Notes: generated by a model from the sequence alone, not told the origin. A DNA stretch of 64,000 bases from an uncultured Nocardioides sp. (GCF_947488515.1 NZ_CANKZF010000002.1:342294-406293); one strand, 5' to 3'. Numbered from the stretch's first letter, positions 40,402 to 49,080 are shown. A program made the numbers and translations.

Positions 40402-41379
40402 ATGGGGCGGGTCGTGCTGGTCACCGGGATCTCCCGGGACATCGGACGACGATTCGCGCGCGCCGCGACCGGCGACCCGTCCATCGATCGAGTCATCGGC
40501 GTGGACGCGGTTCCGCCGCGCGGTGACATCGGCGACGTCTCGTTCGTCCGCGCCGACATCCGCACCCCGGTCATCGCGAAGGTCATCGCGAAGGAGGACG
40601 TCGACACCGTCGTCCACATGAGCGTGATCGCGACCCCCGGCTCCGCCGGTGGTCGCGGGACGATGAAGGAGCTCAACGTCATCGGCTCCATGCAGCTGCT
40701 CGCTGCGTGCCAGAAGTCGGCGACCGTCGAGCGTCTGGTCGTGAAGTCGACGACCACCGTCTACGGCTCCGGTCCTCGTGACCCCGCGATGTTCACCGAG
40801 GACATGGGTCCCAAGCGCCTGCCCTCCTCGGGCTACGCCAAGGACGTCTACGAGATCGAGGGCTACGTCCGCGGGTTCGCCCGCCGCCGCCCCGACGTCG
40901 ACGTCACGATGATCCGGGCGGCCAACGTGGTCGGGCCTCACGTCTCGAGCCCGCTGACCAACTACTTCCGGCTCCCGGTGATCCCCCGGGTGCTCGGCTT
41001 CGACCCGCGGCTCCAGCTCCTCCACGAGGACGACCTGATGCGGGTGCTGTGCCACGCCGCGACCAGCGGAGTGCCCGGCACCTTCAACGTCGCCGGCGAC
41101 GGGGTGATGACGCTGAGCCAGGCCGTACGACGCCTCGGCACACCGTCGGTCTCCCTGCCGCGCTTCGCGGTCGGTCGGCTCGGCTCGACCATGCGCCAGG
41201 CCCGCATCTCGGACTTCTCACCCGAGCAGCTGGGGTTCCTGACCTACGGTCGAGGTGTGGACACCACCCGGATGCGCACCGTGCTCGGCTTCGAGCCGCA
41301 GTTCACCACGGCCGAGACGTTCGCCGACTTCTGCCAGTCCATCGCGCCCGCCGTCAAGGAGGGGGCCGGCCGTGCCTGA
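40402..41379 (+). CDS. NAD-dependent epimerase/dehydratase (Rv0501/GalE2-like)
   Basis: 325 residues, extended SDR fold. The nucleotide-binding start is VVLVTGISRDIGRRFA (4-19), a GXXXXIG form instead of GXXGXXG. Next come DVDTVVHMS, KSTTTVYGS and the catalytic Tyr-X3-Lys variant SSGYAKDVYEIEGY, where the usual lysine position reads Glu/Val (Y-A-K-D occurs instead). Such changes suggest binding or redox duty different from true UDP-galactose epimerase. It starts 12 bases after the bS22 gene and overlaps the acyltransferase gene by 8 bases. Confidence 0.8.
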   Translation: MGRVVLVTGISRDIGRRFARAATGDPSIDRVIGVDAVPPRGDIGDVSFVRADIRTPVIAKVIAKEDVDTVVHMSVIATPGSAGGRGTMKELNVIGSMQLLAACQKSATVERLVVKSTTTVYGSGPRDPAMFTEDMGPKRLPSSGYAKDVYEIEGYVRGFARRRPDVDVTMIRAANVVGPHVSSPLTNYFRLPVIPRVLGFDPRLQLLHEDDLMRVLCHAATSGVPGTFNVAGDGVMTLSQAVRRLGTPSVSLPRFAVGRLGSTMRQARISDFSPEQLGFLTYGRGVDTTRMRTVLGFEPQFTTAETFADFCQSIAPAVKEGAGRA

Positions 41380-42580
41380 GGAAGCCCGCCGCCGCGACGG
41401 CGACCACGCCGTCGTCATCCCGATCGGCACCGGCGGCCGACCGGGCCGTGGTTCCGGCAGCGCCCGACCGTCCTCGGCCGCGCGCAACCTGGCCCCGGCG
41501 GCCCGCAAGGCCGCGTCCAGCACGCCGACCAGCACGCCATCCAGCAAGCCGTCCGCGAGGCCCGCCTCTGCGGCCGCGGGGAAGAAGAAGACCCGCGCCG
41601 GTTCGTCCGACGAGAAGGTCGTGCCGCCGCCGGCCGACGCGGAGCCGACCACCGCCGACGAAGCGGGGCAGCCGTCGCCCAGCACCGGCATCCCCGTCGG
41701 GGAATGGCTGGCGGCAGCCCAGGACGCGGCGCAGGAGATCTTCGGCGCCGACTGGGAGCGCCGCCTCGCCGAGCTGATGGCGTTCGTACGCCGCCGCCTC
41801 GAGGGCGCCTACGACGTCGACGACTACGGCTTCGACCGCGAGCTGACCGAGCGGTTCTTCATGGCCGCGCTGCGACCGATCGCGGAGAAGTGGTTCCGCC
41901 TCGAGGTCCGCGGGCTGGAGAACATCCCCGCCGAGGGCGGCGCCCTCGTGGTGTCCAACCACTCCGGCACCGTGCCGCTCGACGGCCTGATGACGATGCT
42001 GACGGTGCACGACCACGCCGGCCGCTTCCTGCGACCGCTCGGCGCCGATCTGGTCTTCAAGCTGCCCCTGGTGAGCTCGCTCGCGCGCAAGGGCGGCGCC
42101 ACCCTGGCCTGCACCGAGGACGCCGAGCGGATGCTGTCGGGCGGCGAGCTCGTCGGTGTCTGGCCGGAGGGGTTCAAGGGCATCGGCAAGCCGTTCAGCG
42201 AGCGCTACAAGCTGCAGCGCTTCGGCCGCGGCGGATTCGTGTCGGCCGCGCTGCGCACCGGCGTACCCATCATCCCGCTCTCCCTGGTGGGCGCCGAGGA
42301 GATCTACCCGCTCGTCGGCAACGTCCCGTCGCTGGCGCGGCTGCTCGGGGTGCCCTACATCCCGATCACGCCGTTCTTCCCGTGGCTCGGTCCGCTCGGC
42401 ATGGTGCCGCTGCCCTCGAAGTGGATCCTCGAGTTCGGCGAGCCGATCCGCACCGATGCCTACGCGCCCGGCGAGGCCGAGGACCCGATGCTGGTCTTCA
42501 ACGTCACCGACCAGGTGCGCGAGACCATCCAGCACACGCTGTTCGACCTGCTGCGCGAGCGCGGCAGCGCCTTCGGCTGA
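41372..42580 (+). CDS. Lysophospholipid acyltransferase-family protein (PlsC-like, Rv0502-like)
   Basis: 402 residues. An N-terminal 110-residue Ala/Ser/Lys/Pro-rich, disordered-looking leader precedes the PlsC domain: VVSNHSGTVPLDGLM (the catalytic block, with His and Asp six residues apart instead of the usual four), GVWPEGFKGIGKPF (block III) and VPIIPLSLVGAEEIYP (block IV). These enzymes add a fatty acyl chain to glycerol- or polyol-lipids. GTG 41372 overlaps the epimerase stop. The epimerase-acyltransferase pair is syntenic with Rv0501-Rv0502. Confidence 0.85.
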   Translation: MPEEARRRDGDHAVVIPIGTGGRPGRGSGSARPSSAARNLAPAARKAASSTPTSTPSSKPSARPASAAAGKKKTRAGSSDEKVVPPPADAEPTTADEAGQPSPSTGIPVGEWLAAAQDAAQEIFGADWERRLAELMAFVRRRLEGAYDVDDYGFDRELTERFFMAALRPIAEKWFRLEVRGLENIPAEGGALVVSNHSGTVPLDGLMTMLTVHDHAGRFLRPLGADLVFKLPLVSSLARKGGATLACTEDAERMLSGGELVGVWPEGFKGIGKPFSERYKLQRFGRGGFVSAALRTGVPIIPLSLVGAEEIYPLVGNVPSLARLLGVPYIPITPFFPWLGPLGMVPLPSKWILEFGEPIRTDAYAPGEAEDPMLVFNVTDQVRETIQHTLFDLLRERGSAFG

Positions 42581-42605
42581 CTGCCGACGTCGTCGGGCGC
42601 AGCGG

Positions 42606-43883
42606 CTAGGGCAGGAGCCCGCCGGTCGCGTTGCCGAGCGAGCCGCCGGTGACGCCGTCGAGGGTGCCGGTCACCTCGCCGATGAGACCGCCGGTCGCGT
42701 CGTCGGCGCCCGACGTGAGGCCGCCGAGCGCACCGCCGGTGACGTCGTCGAGCTGGCTGGTCAGGCTGCCGGTGGTGTCGGTGAGGCCGTCGGTGACGGT
42801 GTCGGTCGTGTCGGTCACCGTGTCGGTGAGGTTCTTGGTGATGTCCTTGACCGGCTTGGTCGGGTCGGGCTTGGTCGGGTCGGTGCTGGTCGGGTCGGGC
42901 ACCACGGAGCCCGGTCCGGGACCGAGGGTGGTGGACGGCTGCGCGGTCGGCACGACCTGCTGCGGGTCGAGGGCCTCGGGAACCTGGATGCCGGTCAGGT
43001 CCTGCCCTGAGATGGGCGCCCCCTCCAGCGTCAGCTGGTCGGTGTCGAGCCCGCTGAGCAGGCCGACCTGCGGGGCGCTGGTCAGCAGGAACTCGGGCGT
43101 CGTGGTGATGCCGCCGGTGCAGGTCAGGCAGACGTTGCTCACCTCGAGATCGAGGTCGGCGAGCGTCCTTCCGGCGGCCAGCAGGTCGTCGCGGGCGCTC
43201 TCCGGCAGCTCGCCCTGGAGCCGCTCGAGGCGGTCCATGCTGGTGGCGGTGAAGTCGCGCGCGACCTGGGCGTCGCCCTCGCTGCCCGTGGCCTCGTAGG
43301 ACGCGAGCAGGCTGCCCACGCCGTCGCTCGACTGACGGGTGAAGGTGTCGAGGGTCTCGGGCACGAGCTCGTCGCGACCCGCGTCGCCGGCGGCCAGCTC
43401 CTCGAGCTCGGTGAGCCGGGTGCCGGCCTGGGCCAGCAGGGTGCGGCCGCGGTCGGCGTCGTCGGGGGCGAGGCGTACCTGCGCGGACTCGATCCCGCGC
43501 TTCACGCCGTAGAGGGACTCGCCGGGCAGCGCCGTCTGTGCCGCCACGGCCATGGTGGCCGCCGAGCCGACGAGGGCGGCGCCGCCGAGGAGGGCGCCGA
43601 TGCGGCGCTGGCGCGTGCGCGACGAGGCGGGCATCGCCAGTCGTGACGGGGCGGGCGGCTGCCGCACCAGGGCGGTGTCGGCCTCGGCCATCAGGCGGTC
43701 GCGCAACGACGCCACGAACTCGGGCCGTGCGGTGGCGGGAGGCACCGCACGCAGGTCGGCGACGACCTCGAGCAGGTCGGCGTAGCGCTCGGTGTCAGAC
43801 CCGGAGGACGCGGTCGCGGGGTCGCGGGATAGGAGTGCCTCGAACTCGTCGGCACGTCGTCGTGCCGAGAAGGGCGCTGTCAT
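42606..43883 (-). CDS. DUF5667 membrane protein, probable anti-sigma partner (RsbN-like)
   Basis: 425 residues. An N-terminal cytoplasmic domain of about 90 residues precedes one membrane helix (IGALLGGAALVGSAATMAVAA, about 95-115). The extracytoplasmic DUF5667 region begins LPGESLYGVKRGIESAQVRLAPDD. After it come a CLTC pair and a long low-complexity tail of DPTKPD and DTVTDTTD/GGLTSGADD-type repeats. It follows a BldN-type sigma factor gene by 79 bases; in Streptomyces this partner (RsbN) holds sigma-BldN inactive at the membrane. Regulatory role is inferred from position and architecture. Confidence 0.78.
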   Translation of the reverse strand: MTAPFSARRRADEFEALLSRDPATASSGSDTERYADLLEVVADLRAVPPATARPEFVASLRDRLMAEADTALVRQPPAPSRLAMPASSRTRQRRIGALLGGAALVGSAATMAVAAQTALPGESLYGVKRGIESAQVRLAPDDADRGRTLLAQAGTRLTELEELAAGDAGRDELVPETLDTFTRQSSDGVGSLLASYEATGSEGDAQVARDFTATSMDRLERLQGELPESARDDLLAAGRTLADLDLEVSNVCLTCTGGITTTPEFLLTSAPQVGLLSGLDTDQLTLEGAPISGQDLTGIQVPEALDPQQVVPTAQPSTTLGPGPGSVVPDPTSTDPTKPDPTKPVKDITKNLTDTVTDTTDTVTDGLTDTTGSLTSQLDDVTGGALGGLTSGADDATGGLIGEVTGTLDGVTGGSLGNATGGLLP

Positions 43884-43962
43884 CGCGGTCGTCCTGTCTC
43901 ACAGCTGGCGGGTCCTCCCACTGGGGCGAACGAGCCAGACCGGGCAGGGGTTACGGGGTGTG

Positions 43963-44763
43963 TCACGCGTCTCTCAACCCCTCCGGCAGCAGCTTGGCGA
44001 GATTGCGCACGCCGCGGAGCTGGAGCTGCTTCACCGCGCCGTCGGAGCGGTCGAGGGCACGAGCCGTCTCCGCGATCGAGAGGCCCTGCAGGAACCGCAT
44101 GATGAGGCACTCGCGCTGCTCGACCGGCAGCTCGGTGAGCGCCTTGAGCAGGACCTCGTTGGTGAGGCCGGCGATGACCGTGTCCTCGGGCCCCTCGGTG
44201 GTGTCGTCGTGCGGGGTCATGTCCTCGGTGGTCATCTCGAGGCGGGTGCGGCCGGCCTTGAAGTGGTCCATCGTGAGGTTGCGCGCGATCGTCATCAGCC
44301 AGGCGCCGAAGTCCTTGCCCTGCCACCGGAAGCTGTTCATGCTGCGCAGCGCCCGGAAGAACGTCTCCGAGGTGAGGTCCTCGGCGAGCGTCTGCGAGCG
44401 CGTGCGGTAGTAGAGGAAGCGGTAGACCGAGGCCTGGTAGTGGTCGTAGAGGAGGCCGAACGCCTCCTTGTCGCCGGCGCGGGCGAGCTCGACGAGAGCG
44501 ATCAGCCGCTCGCGCTCGGCCCAGTCGACCTCGGACGACGTCGCGCGGTCCTCGTCCCCGACAGGACCGGAGCCGGAGTGCCCGTCCGGGCCGCCGACGG
44601 ACGCGCCGGGCGTGGCCGTCTCGGAGAGCAGCACGTGGCCCGCGGGCTGGAGGGCGGGGGACAGCTGGGGGGACAGCTGGGGGGACAGGGCAGCGAGGAC
44701 GGCGCGCCGGAGCGCGTCCATGCCTTGCTCGAAGGCACGATCGATGTCGTTCGTCGACCGCAT
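43963..44763 (-). CDS. bldN: ECF RNA polymerase sigma factor, BldN-like
   Basis: 266 residues. Sigma region 2 (LYDHYQASVYRFLYYRTRSQTLAEDLTSETFFRALRS, in parts, about 105-141) and region 4 (LPVEQRECLIMRFLQGLSIAETARALDRSDGAVKQLQLRG, in parts) are complete. An unusual N-terminal extension of about 80 residues contains the 4-residue repeat QLSP. Sigma-BldN of Streptomyces also has an N-terminal pro-sequence of similar size that is cleaved. ATG 44763 follows GGGAGGGG; an earlier GTG at 44796 overlaps the -10 box and is excluded. The gene also lies near rex as in Streptomyces. Confidence 0.82.
   Translation of the reverse strand: MRSTNDIDRAFEQGMDALRRAVLAALSPQLSPQLSPALQPAGHVLLSETATPGASVGGPDGHSGSGPVGDEDRATSSEVDWAERERLIALVELARAGDKEAFGLLYDHYQASVYRFLYYRTRSQTLAEDLTSETFFRALRSMNSFRWQGKDFGAWLMTIARNLTMDHFKAGRTRLEMTTEDMTPHDDTTEGPEDTVIAGLTNEVLLKALTELPVEQRECLIMRFLQGLSIAETARALDRSDGAVKQLQLRGVRNLAKLLPEGLRDA
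44656..44688 (-). repeat. 12-bp tandem repeat in the sigma-factor extension
   Basis: GGGGGACAGCTG on the plus strand recurs 2.75 times (44656-44688), encoding QLSP repeats (LSPQLSPQLSPAL) in the N-terminal extension. Its length is likely to vary between strains by slippage. Confidence 0.8.
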
Positions 44764-44794
44764 GCGGTGTCCCCTCCCGGTTGCAGCATCATCC

Positions 44795-44823
44795 ACGATA
44801 GGGGCCGGTCCCGCTCTTGTGAA
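44795..44823 (-). promoter_or_regulatory. Promoter of the BldN-like sigma gene
   Basis: On the minus strand TTCACA (44818-44823) and TATCGT (44795-44800) are 17 bases apart. The start would be near 44788, giving a short leader with a purine-rich ribosome site before ATG 44763. Confidence 0.5.
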
Positions 44824-44848
44824 CCCGTGAGTAACTTTCAGTTACAGG

Positions 44849-45736
44849 TCAGGCGGAGCGGTCGCGCCCGCGCAGGCTCACCCCGGCGGCGACGGCGCCC
44901 GTCACCGCCCCGGCGACCGCCGCGCCGAGGAAGCCGACGCGTGCCGCCTTCCGGCCGGTGCGGTAGTCGTGGATGCGCCAGCCGTGGGTGCGGGCGTGCG
45001 CCCGCAGTCGGGCGTCGGGGTTGATGGCGCACGGGTCGCCGACGAGGGAGAGCATCGGCAGGTCGTTGCTGGAGTCGGAGTACGCCGAGCAGCGGGCGAG
45101 GTCGAGTCCCTCGCGGGCCGCGAGCGCCTTAATCGCCTCCGCCTTGGCGGGGCCGTGGAGCAGGTCACCCACGAGCTGGCCGGTGTAGACGCCGTCGACG
45201 TGCTCGGCCACCGTGCCCATGGCGCCGGTGAGGCCGAGCCGGCGGGCGATGATCGTCGCGATCTCGATCGGCGCCGCTGTCACCAGCCACACCCGCTGGC
45301 CCTCGTCGAGGTGGATCTGGGCCAGGGCACGGGTGCCGGGCCACACCCGGTGGGCCATCGCCTCGTCGAAGATCTCCTCGCCGAGCTCCTCGAGCTCGGT
45401 GGTGGTGTGCCCGGCGATGAACGACAGCGCGGAGTTGCGCGCGTCGGTCACGTGCTCGGGGTCCTCGACGCCGGCGATCCGGAAGTAGGCCTGCTTCCAC
45501 GCGGCGGAGGCGATCTCCTTCGTGGTGAAGAACTTGCGGCGGTACAGCCCGCGCGCGAAGTGGAAGATGCTGGCGCCCTGCATCACGGTGTTGTCGACGT
45601 CGAAGAAGGCGGCCGCGGTCGGGTCGCTGGGCCAGGCGAGGGCGTTCTCGACCTCCGCCGACGCCGCCGCGGCCTCGCCCGCGAGGGCCGAGCGCTGCTG
45701 CAGGTTGAGGCGCCGGGGCCGCTCGGACGGGGTCAC
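44849..45736 (-). CDS. HAD-superfamily subfamily IB hydrolase (SerB1-like)
   Basis: 295 residues. HAD motif I FFDVDNTVMQG (near 44-54), motif II in WLVTAAP near 150, the motif III lysine region GPAKAEAIKAL near 198, and motif IV YSDSSNDLPML near 219. It matches the IB family with phosphoserine-phosphatase-like members; Rv0505c (serB1) occupies the equivalent place in mycobacteria. The C-terminal VGFLGAAVAGAVTGAVAAGVSL may be a membrane anchor. The GTG start 45736 is supported by TACGCT 6 bases upstream. Confidence 0.85.
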   Translation of the reverse strand: MTPSERPRRLNLQQRSALAGEAAAASAEVENALAWPSDPTAAAFFDVDNTVMQGASIFHFARGLYRRKFFTTKEIASAAWKQAYFRIAGVEDPEHVTDARNSALSFIAGHTTTELEELGEEIFDEAMAHRVWPGTRALAQIHLDEGQRVWLVTAAPIEIATIIARRLGLTGAMGTVAEHVDGVYTGQLVGDLLHGPAKAEAIKALAAREGLDLARCSAYSDSSNDLPMLSLVGDPCAINPDARLRAHARTHGWRIHDYRTGRKAARVGFLGAAVAGAVTGAVAAGVSLRGRDRSA

Positions 45737-45742
45737 CCGGCC

Positions 45743-45748
45743 AGCGTA
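45743..45748 (-). promoter_or_regulatory. -10 element (TACGCT) for leaderless HAD gene
   Basis: Minus-strand TACGCT is 6 bases before GTG 45736, which selects this start within a much longer open frame. Confidence 0.5.
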
Positions 45749-45790
45749 GCGGCGGCGCCGCCGGCGCCGGGCTTGTGGAAGGATCCCCGC

Positions 45791-47353
45791 ATGCCGCGCC
45801 ACGACATCTCCGAGCTGGTGGCCGAGGCCGCCGACGACGTGCCGGACCGGCAGGCCCTCGTCGAGAGCGGCGGGCGCACGCTCACCTGGGCCGGGCTCGA
45901 GGACGAGGTCGCCCGCCTCGCGACCGGTCTCGGGGCCCACGGCATCCGCGCCGGCCAGCGCGTGATGATCGCCGTCGGCAACCGCATCGAGTTCGTCACC
46001 TCCTACCTCGGCGTCCTCCGCGCCCAGGTCGTCGCCGTGCCGGTCAACCCCCGGTCGACCCCCGGCGAGCTCGCCCGGATGATCGCCGACTCCGGCAGCC
46101 GGATGGTGGTCGCGGACGAGATCGCCCTCGATGCCGTACGCGCTGCGCTGGCCGAGCTCGACGCCGACGTCGTCCGGCCGGCCGTCGTCGTCACCGACAC
46201 CCCGCCGGGCGAGGGGGAGATCGCGCTCGACGACCTCCGTGCGGACGTCGTACGCCCAGTCCCGCCGCTGCCCGACCCCGAGAAGCTCGCCGCTCTCCTC
46301 TACACCAGCGGCACCTCGGGTCTGCCCCGAGCGGCGATGCTCAGCCACCGGGCGCTGCTGGCCAACATCGAGCAGGTGGCGGCCGTCGAGCCGCCGATGA
46401 TGCACGGCGACGACGTGGTGCTCGGGGTCCTGCCGCTCTTCCACGTCTACGGTCTCAACGCCGTGCTCGGCGGGGTGCTGCGCCACCGGGCGCGGCTCCT
46501 GCTCGTCGAGCGCTTCGAGCCACAGGCGGTGCTCGACCTCATCGACGACGAGGCCTGCAGCGTCGTGCCGATCGCGCCGCCCGTCTTCGCCCACTGGCTG
46601 CCCGACGAGCACCTGCGCGAGCGGCTCGGACCGGTCCGGCTCGTGCTGTCCGGGTCGGCGCCGCTGGAGGGCTCGGTGATCGAGGAGTTCACGTCGATCA
46701 CCGGCATCCCCGTGCACCAGGGCTACGGGCTCACCGAGGCGTCGCCGGTGGTGACGAGCACGCTGTGCAGCCGCGAGCCCCGGGCGGGCTCGGTCGGCGC
46801 GGCGCTGCCCGGCATCGAGCTGCGGCTGGTCGACGAGACCTGGGGCCAGGTCGAGGGGGAGGACCCCGGCGAGATCCAGGTGCGCGGCGACAACCTCTTC
46901 AGCGGCTACTGGCCCGACGGGGCCGACGGCCCTGACGCCGAGGGCTGGTACGGCACCGGCGACGTCGGCTTCCTCGACGCGAGCGGCGACCTCTTCCTCG
47001 TCGACCGGATCAAGGAGCTCGTCATCGTCAGCGGCTTCAACGTCTACCCGACCGAGGTCGAGGACGTGATCCGCGAGGTCGACGGGGTCGCTGACGCAGC
47101 CGTCGTGGGGGCGCCCGACAAGGAGACCGGCGAGGCCGTGGTGGCCTACGTCGTCCCGGTCGGCGGCGTCGACAACGCCCGCACCCACCTCGAGGAGGCG
47201 GTCCGTGCGCACGCGGTCGTCCGGCTCGCGCGCTTCAAGCAGCCGACCCGCATCGAGGTCGTCGACGAGCTCCCGGTCACCGCGACCGGCAAGGTGCAGA
47301 AGGGGCGGCTGCGCGGCCTGGAGCGCCGCCGTGTCCAAGGACTCTTCGAATGA
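45791..47353 (+). CDS. AMP-dependent acyl-CoA synthetase/ligase
   Basis: 520 residues of the ANL superfamily. P-loop-like A3 motif LLYTSGTSGLPRAAMLSH (near 170-187), FHVYGLN, GYGLTEASPVV near 312, A7 GWYGTGDVGFLD near 385, A8 VDRIKELVIVSGFNVYPTEVE near 400-420 and the A10 catalytic lysine region in PVTATGKVQKGRLR. It activates a carboxylic acid with ATP and transfers it to CoA. It opens 54 bases from the divergent HAD gene with GGAAGGA upstream and overlaps the glutaredoxin gene by 4 bases. Chain length or aromatic preference cannot be read. Confidence 0.88.
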   Translation: MPRHDISELVAEAADDVPDRQALVESGGRTLTWAGLEDEVARLATGLGAHGIRAGQRVMIAVGNRIEFVTSYLGVLRAQVVAVPVNPRSTPGELARMIADSGSRMVVADEIALDAVRAALAELDADVVRPAVVVTDTPPGEGEIALDDLRADVVRPVPPLPDPEKLAALLYTSGTSGLPRAAMLSHRALLANIEQVAAVEPPMMHGDDVVLGVLPLFHVYGLNAVLGGVLRHRARLLLVERFEPQAVLDLIDDEACSVVPIAPPVFAHWLPDEHLRERLGPVRLVLSGSAPLEGSVIEEFTSITGIPVHQGYGLTEASPVVTSTLCSREPRAGSVGAALPGIELRLVDETWGQVEGEDPGEIQVRGDNLFSGYWPDGADGPDAEGWYGTGDVGFLDASGDLFLVDRIKELVIVSGFNVYPTEVEDVIREVDGVADAAVVGAPDKETGEAVVAYVVPVGGVDNARTHLEEAVRAHAVVRLARFKQPTRIEVVDELPVTATGKVQKGRLRGLERRRVQGLFE

Positions 47354-47589
47354 GCACCTCGCGGATCACGTTCTACACCCGCCCGGGCTGCCACCTGTGC
47401 GACGACGCCCGCGTGATCGTCGAGCGCGTCTGCGCCGACCTGGGGGAGTCCTTCGAGGAGGTCGACATCACCACCGACGACGACCTGGCGGACCGCTTCG
47501 GCGAGGACGTCCCGGTGACCTTCGTCGACGGCAAGCAGCACGACTTCTGGCGCGTCGACGAGAACCGGCTGCGCGCGGCCCTGGGCTGA
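47350..47589 (+). CDS. Glutaredoxin-family protein
   Basis: 79 residues with thioredoxin fold and the CXXC-type redox motif CHLC at 14-17 (YTRPGCHLCDDA), and the cis-proline segment VPVTFVDG near 53-60. It belongs to the glutaredoxin-like/DUF836 group common beside heme genes in actinobacteria (Rv0508 position). It may reduce disulfides of HemA or cytochrome maturation parts (inference). Overlaps the ligase stop (ATGA). Confidence 0.9.
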   Translation: MSTSRITFYTRPGCHLCDDARVIVERVCADLGESFEEVDITTDDDLADRFGEDVPVTFVDGKQHDFWRVDENRLRAALG

Positions 47590-47642
47590 GCCGGCGTCCG
47601 CCGCCCGGGAAGACGGCCGGCCCGTACGGCGTTGGGGGACAG

Positions 47643-48611
47643 GTGAAGGCATCCCTGCTCGACCGCTCCCGCACCCGCGTCGGCACGCCCGACTCCGAGG
47701 CCCTCGAGGCGACGGTCGCCCGGGCGGTCCACGCCGAGCAGGTCGGCTACGAGCGGTTCTGGGTCGCCGAGCACCACGCCGTACCCGGCATCGCGTCCGG
47801 GACGCCGGCGGTGCTCCTGGCCGCGATCGGCGCACGTACCCACCACATCCGGATCGGGTCGGGCGGGGTGATGCTGCCGCTGCACCAGCCGCTGGTGGTT
47901 GCCGAGCAGTTCCTCGTGCTCGACGGCCTGCACCCCGGTCGCGTCGACCTCGGGCTCGGCCGGTCCCTCGGCTTCACGCCGCCGGTGCGCCGCGCCCTCC
48001 GGCGCGACCGCGAGGACGGCGACACGTTCGAGGACGACCTCGTCGAGCTGCGCGGCTACCTCGAGGGCACCGCCGAGATCACTGCGCGGCCCTCCACCGG
48101 CAGGTCGGTTCCGATGCACGTGCTCGCCACCGGCCGCGGGCTGGACGTCGCCGCCCGGCTGGGCCTGCCCGTGGTCCTGGGTGGCCCCGTCCTCGAGTCC
48201 ACCGAGCTGGCCGACGCGTTGTCGCGCTACCGCCGCGGGTTCCGCCCGCACCGCGGCAGCGAACCGCGGGTGACGGTCTCCCTGGACGTGCTCGTCGCCG
48301 ACGACGACGCGACCGGCCGCGAGCTCGCCCTGCCCGAGGCGTGGGCGATGGCTCGTTCACGTCAGACCGGCGAGTTCCCGCCGCTCGAGGACATCGAGGC
48401 GATCCGGGAGGAGCCCTGGCCGAGCCAGGTACGCCGACGGGTGGAGGCCGCGCTCGACCGGGCCGTGGCCGGCAGCCCCGCAACCGTACGGCGCCGCCTC
48501 GACGCGCTGGTGGAGCGGACGGCCGCAGACGAGCTGCTGGCGAGCGGGTCGACGTACGACCGCGACGCGCTGCACGCCTCGGACCGGATGCTCGCCGAGC
48601 TGTTGCGCTGA
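47643..48611 (+). CDS. LLM-class (luciferase-like) flavin-dependent oxidoreductase
   Basis: 322 residues. Luciferase-like TIM barrel: GYERFWVAEHHAVPG near 38-52 is a family hallmark, then RIGSGGVMLPLHQPLVVAEQFLVLDGLHPGRVDLGLGRS (in parts). Enzymes use FMN or F420 to oxidise or hydroxylate small molecules. GTG 47643 follows GGGGGACAG. It shares strand and close spacing with the glutaredoxin gene. Substrate unknown. Confidence 0.85.
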   Translation: MKASLLDRSRTRVGTPDSEALEATVARAVHAEQVGYERFWVAEHHAVPGIASGTPAVLLAAIGARTHHIRIGSGGVMLPLHQPLVVAEQFLVLDGLHPGRVDLGLGRSLGFTPPVRRALRRDREDGDTFEDDLVELRGYLEGTAEITARPSTGRSVPMHVLATGRGLDVAARLGLPVVLGGPVLESTELADALSRYRRGFRPHRGSEPRVTVSLDVLVADDDATGRELALPEAWAMARSRQTGEFPPLEDIEAIREEPWPSQVRRRVEAALDRAVAGSPATVRRRLDALVERTAADELLASGSTYDRDALHASDRMLAELLR

Positions 48612-48646
48612 GTGGCTTCGCGGGCCTTCGATGCCACACTCGCGGC

Positions 48647-48994
48647 ATGCCAGGTTCCTGGGACCCCGACCGACTGCTCGTGGAGGTGCAGGAGCGGGTG
48701 CGGCACGTCGCCGTCGGCGACGGCGCGGCTCCGGTGCAGGCGACGCTCGACGACGGCGACATCCTCGTGACCTTCCACTGGCCGGGCGAGGCGGATCGCC
48801 TCGGTATGCGGTTCAGTCCGTCGGAGGCACCCATCGGGCCGTCCACGGGCGAGATGTGCGACTCGCCGACCCAGTGGGTGACCGAGGTCGGCTGGGTCCT
48901 CGTGGAGGAGCTGGAGACGGGACTCGCGCGCCGGGCTCCCCGGTCCCTCACCGCACGTGGTGTCGTCGAGCTTCACTACCGCCCCGTTCCCTGA
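48647..48994 (+). CDS. Uncharacterised small protein, possible immunity- or adaptor-like
   Basis: 115 residues, not recognised. It is acidic and aromatic-rich (SWDPDRLLVEVQERV, TFHWPGEADRLGMRFSPSE, WVTEVGWVLVEELETG) with an alternating alpha/beta pattern and no signal or membrane segment. ATG 48647 has CACACT 6 bases upstream, consistent with a leaderless start. It lies between the luciferase-like gene and rex. Codon use is like its neighbours. I give no function; the label is descriptive only. Confidence 0.55.
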   Translation: MPGSWDPDRLLVEVQERVRHVAVGDGAAPVQATLDDGDILVTFHWPGEADRLGMRFSPSEAPIGPSTGEMCDSPTQWVTEVGWVLVEELETGLARRAPRSLTARGVVELHYRPVP

Positions 48995-49055
48995 GCACGA
49001 GCCCAGCGGGACGGGCCCTCCGTTAGGCCCTCCGGCACCCTTCACGCAAGTCGAG

Positions 49056-49080
49056 AGACCCCCGCTTCGGGTGGGTCTTC
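49056..49080 (+). terminator. Terminator before rex
   Basis: AGACCC (49056-49061) pairs with GGGTCT (49073-49078) around an inner CCG/CGG helix, followed by TCTTCTC. It isolates the rex-hem operon from the gene on its left. Confidence 0.5.
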
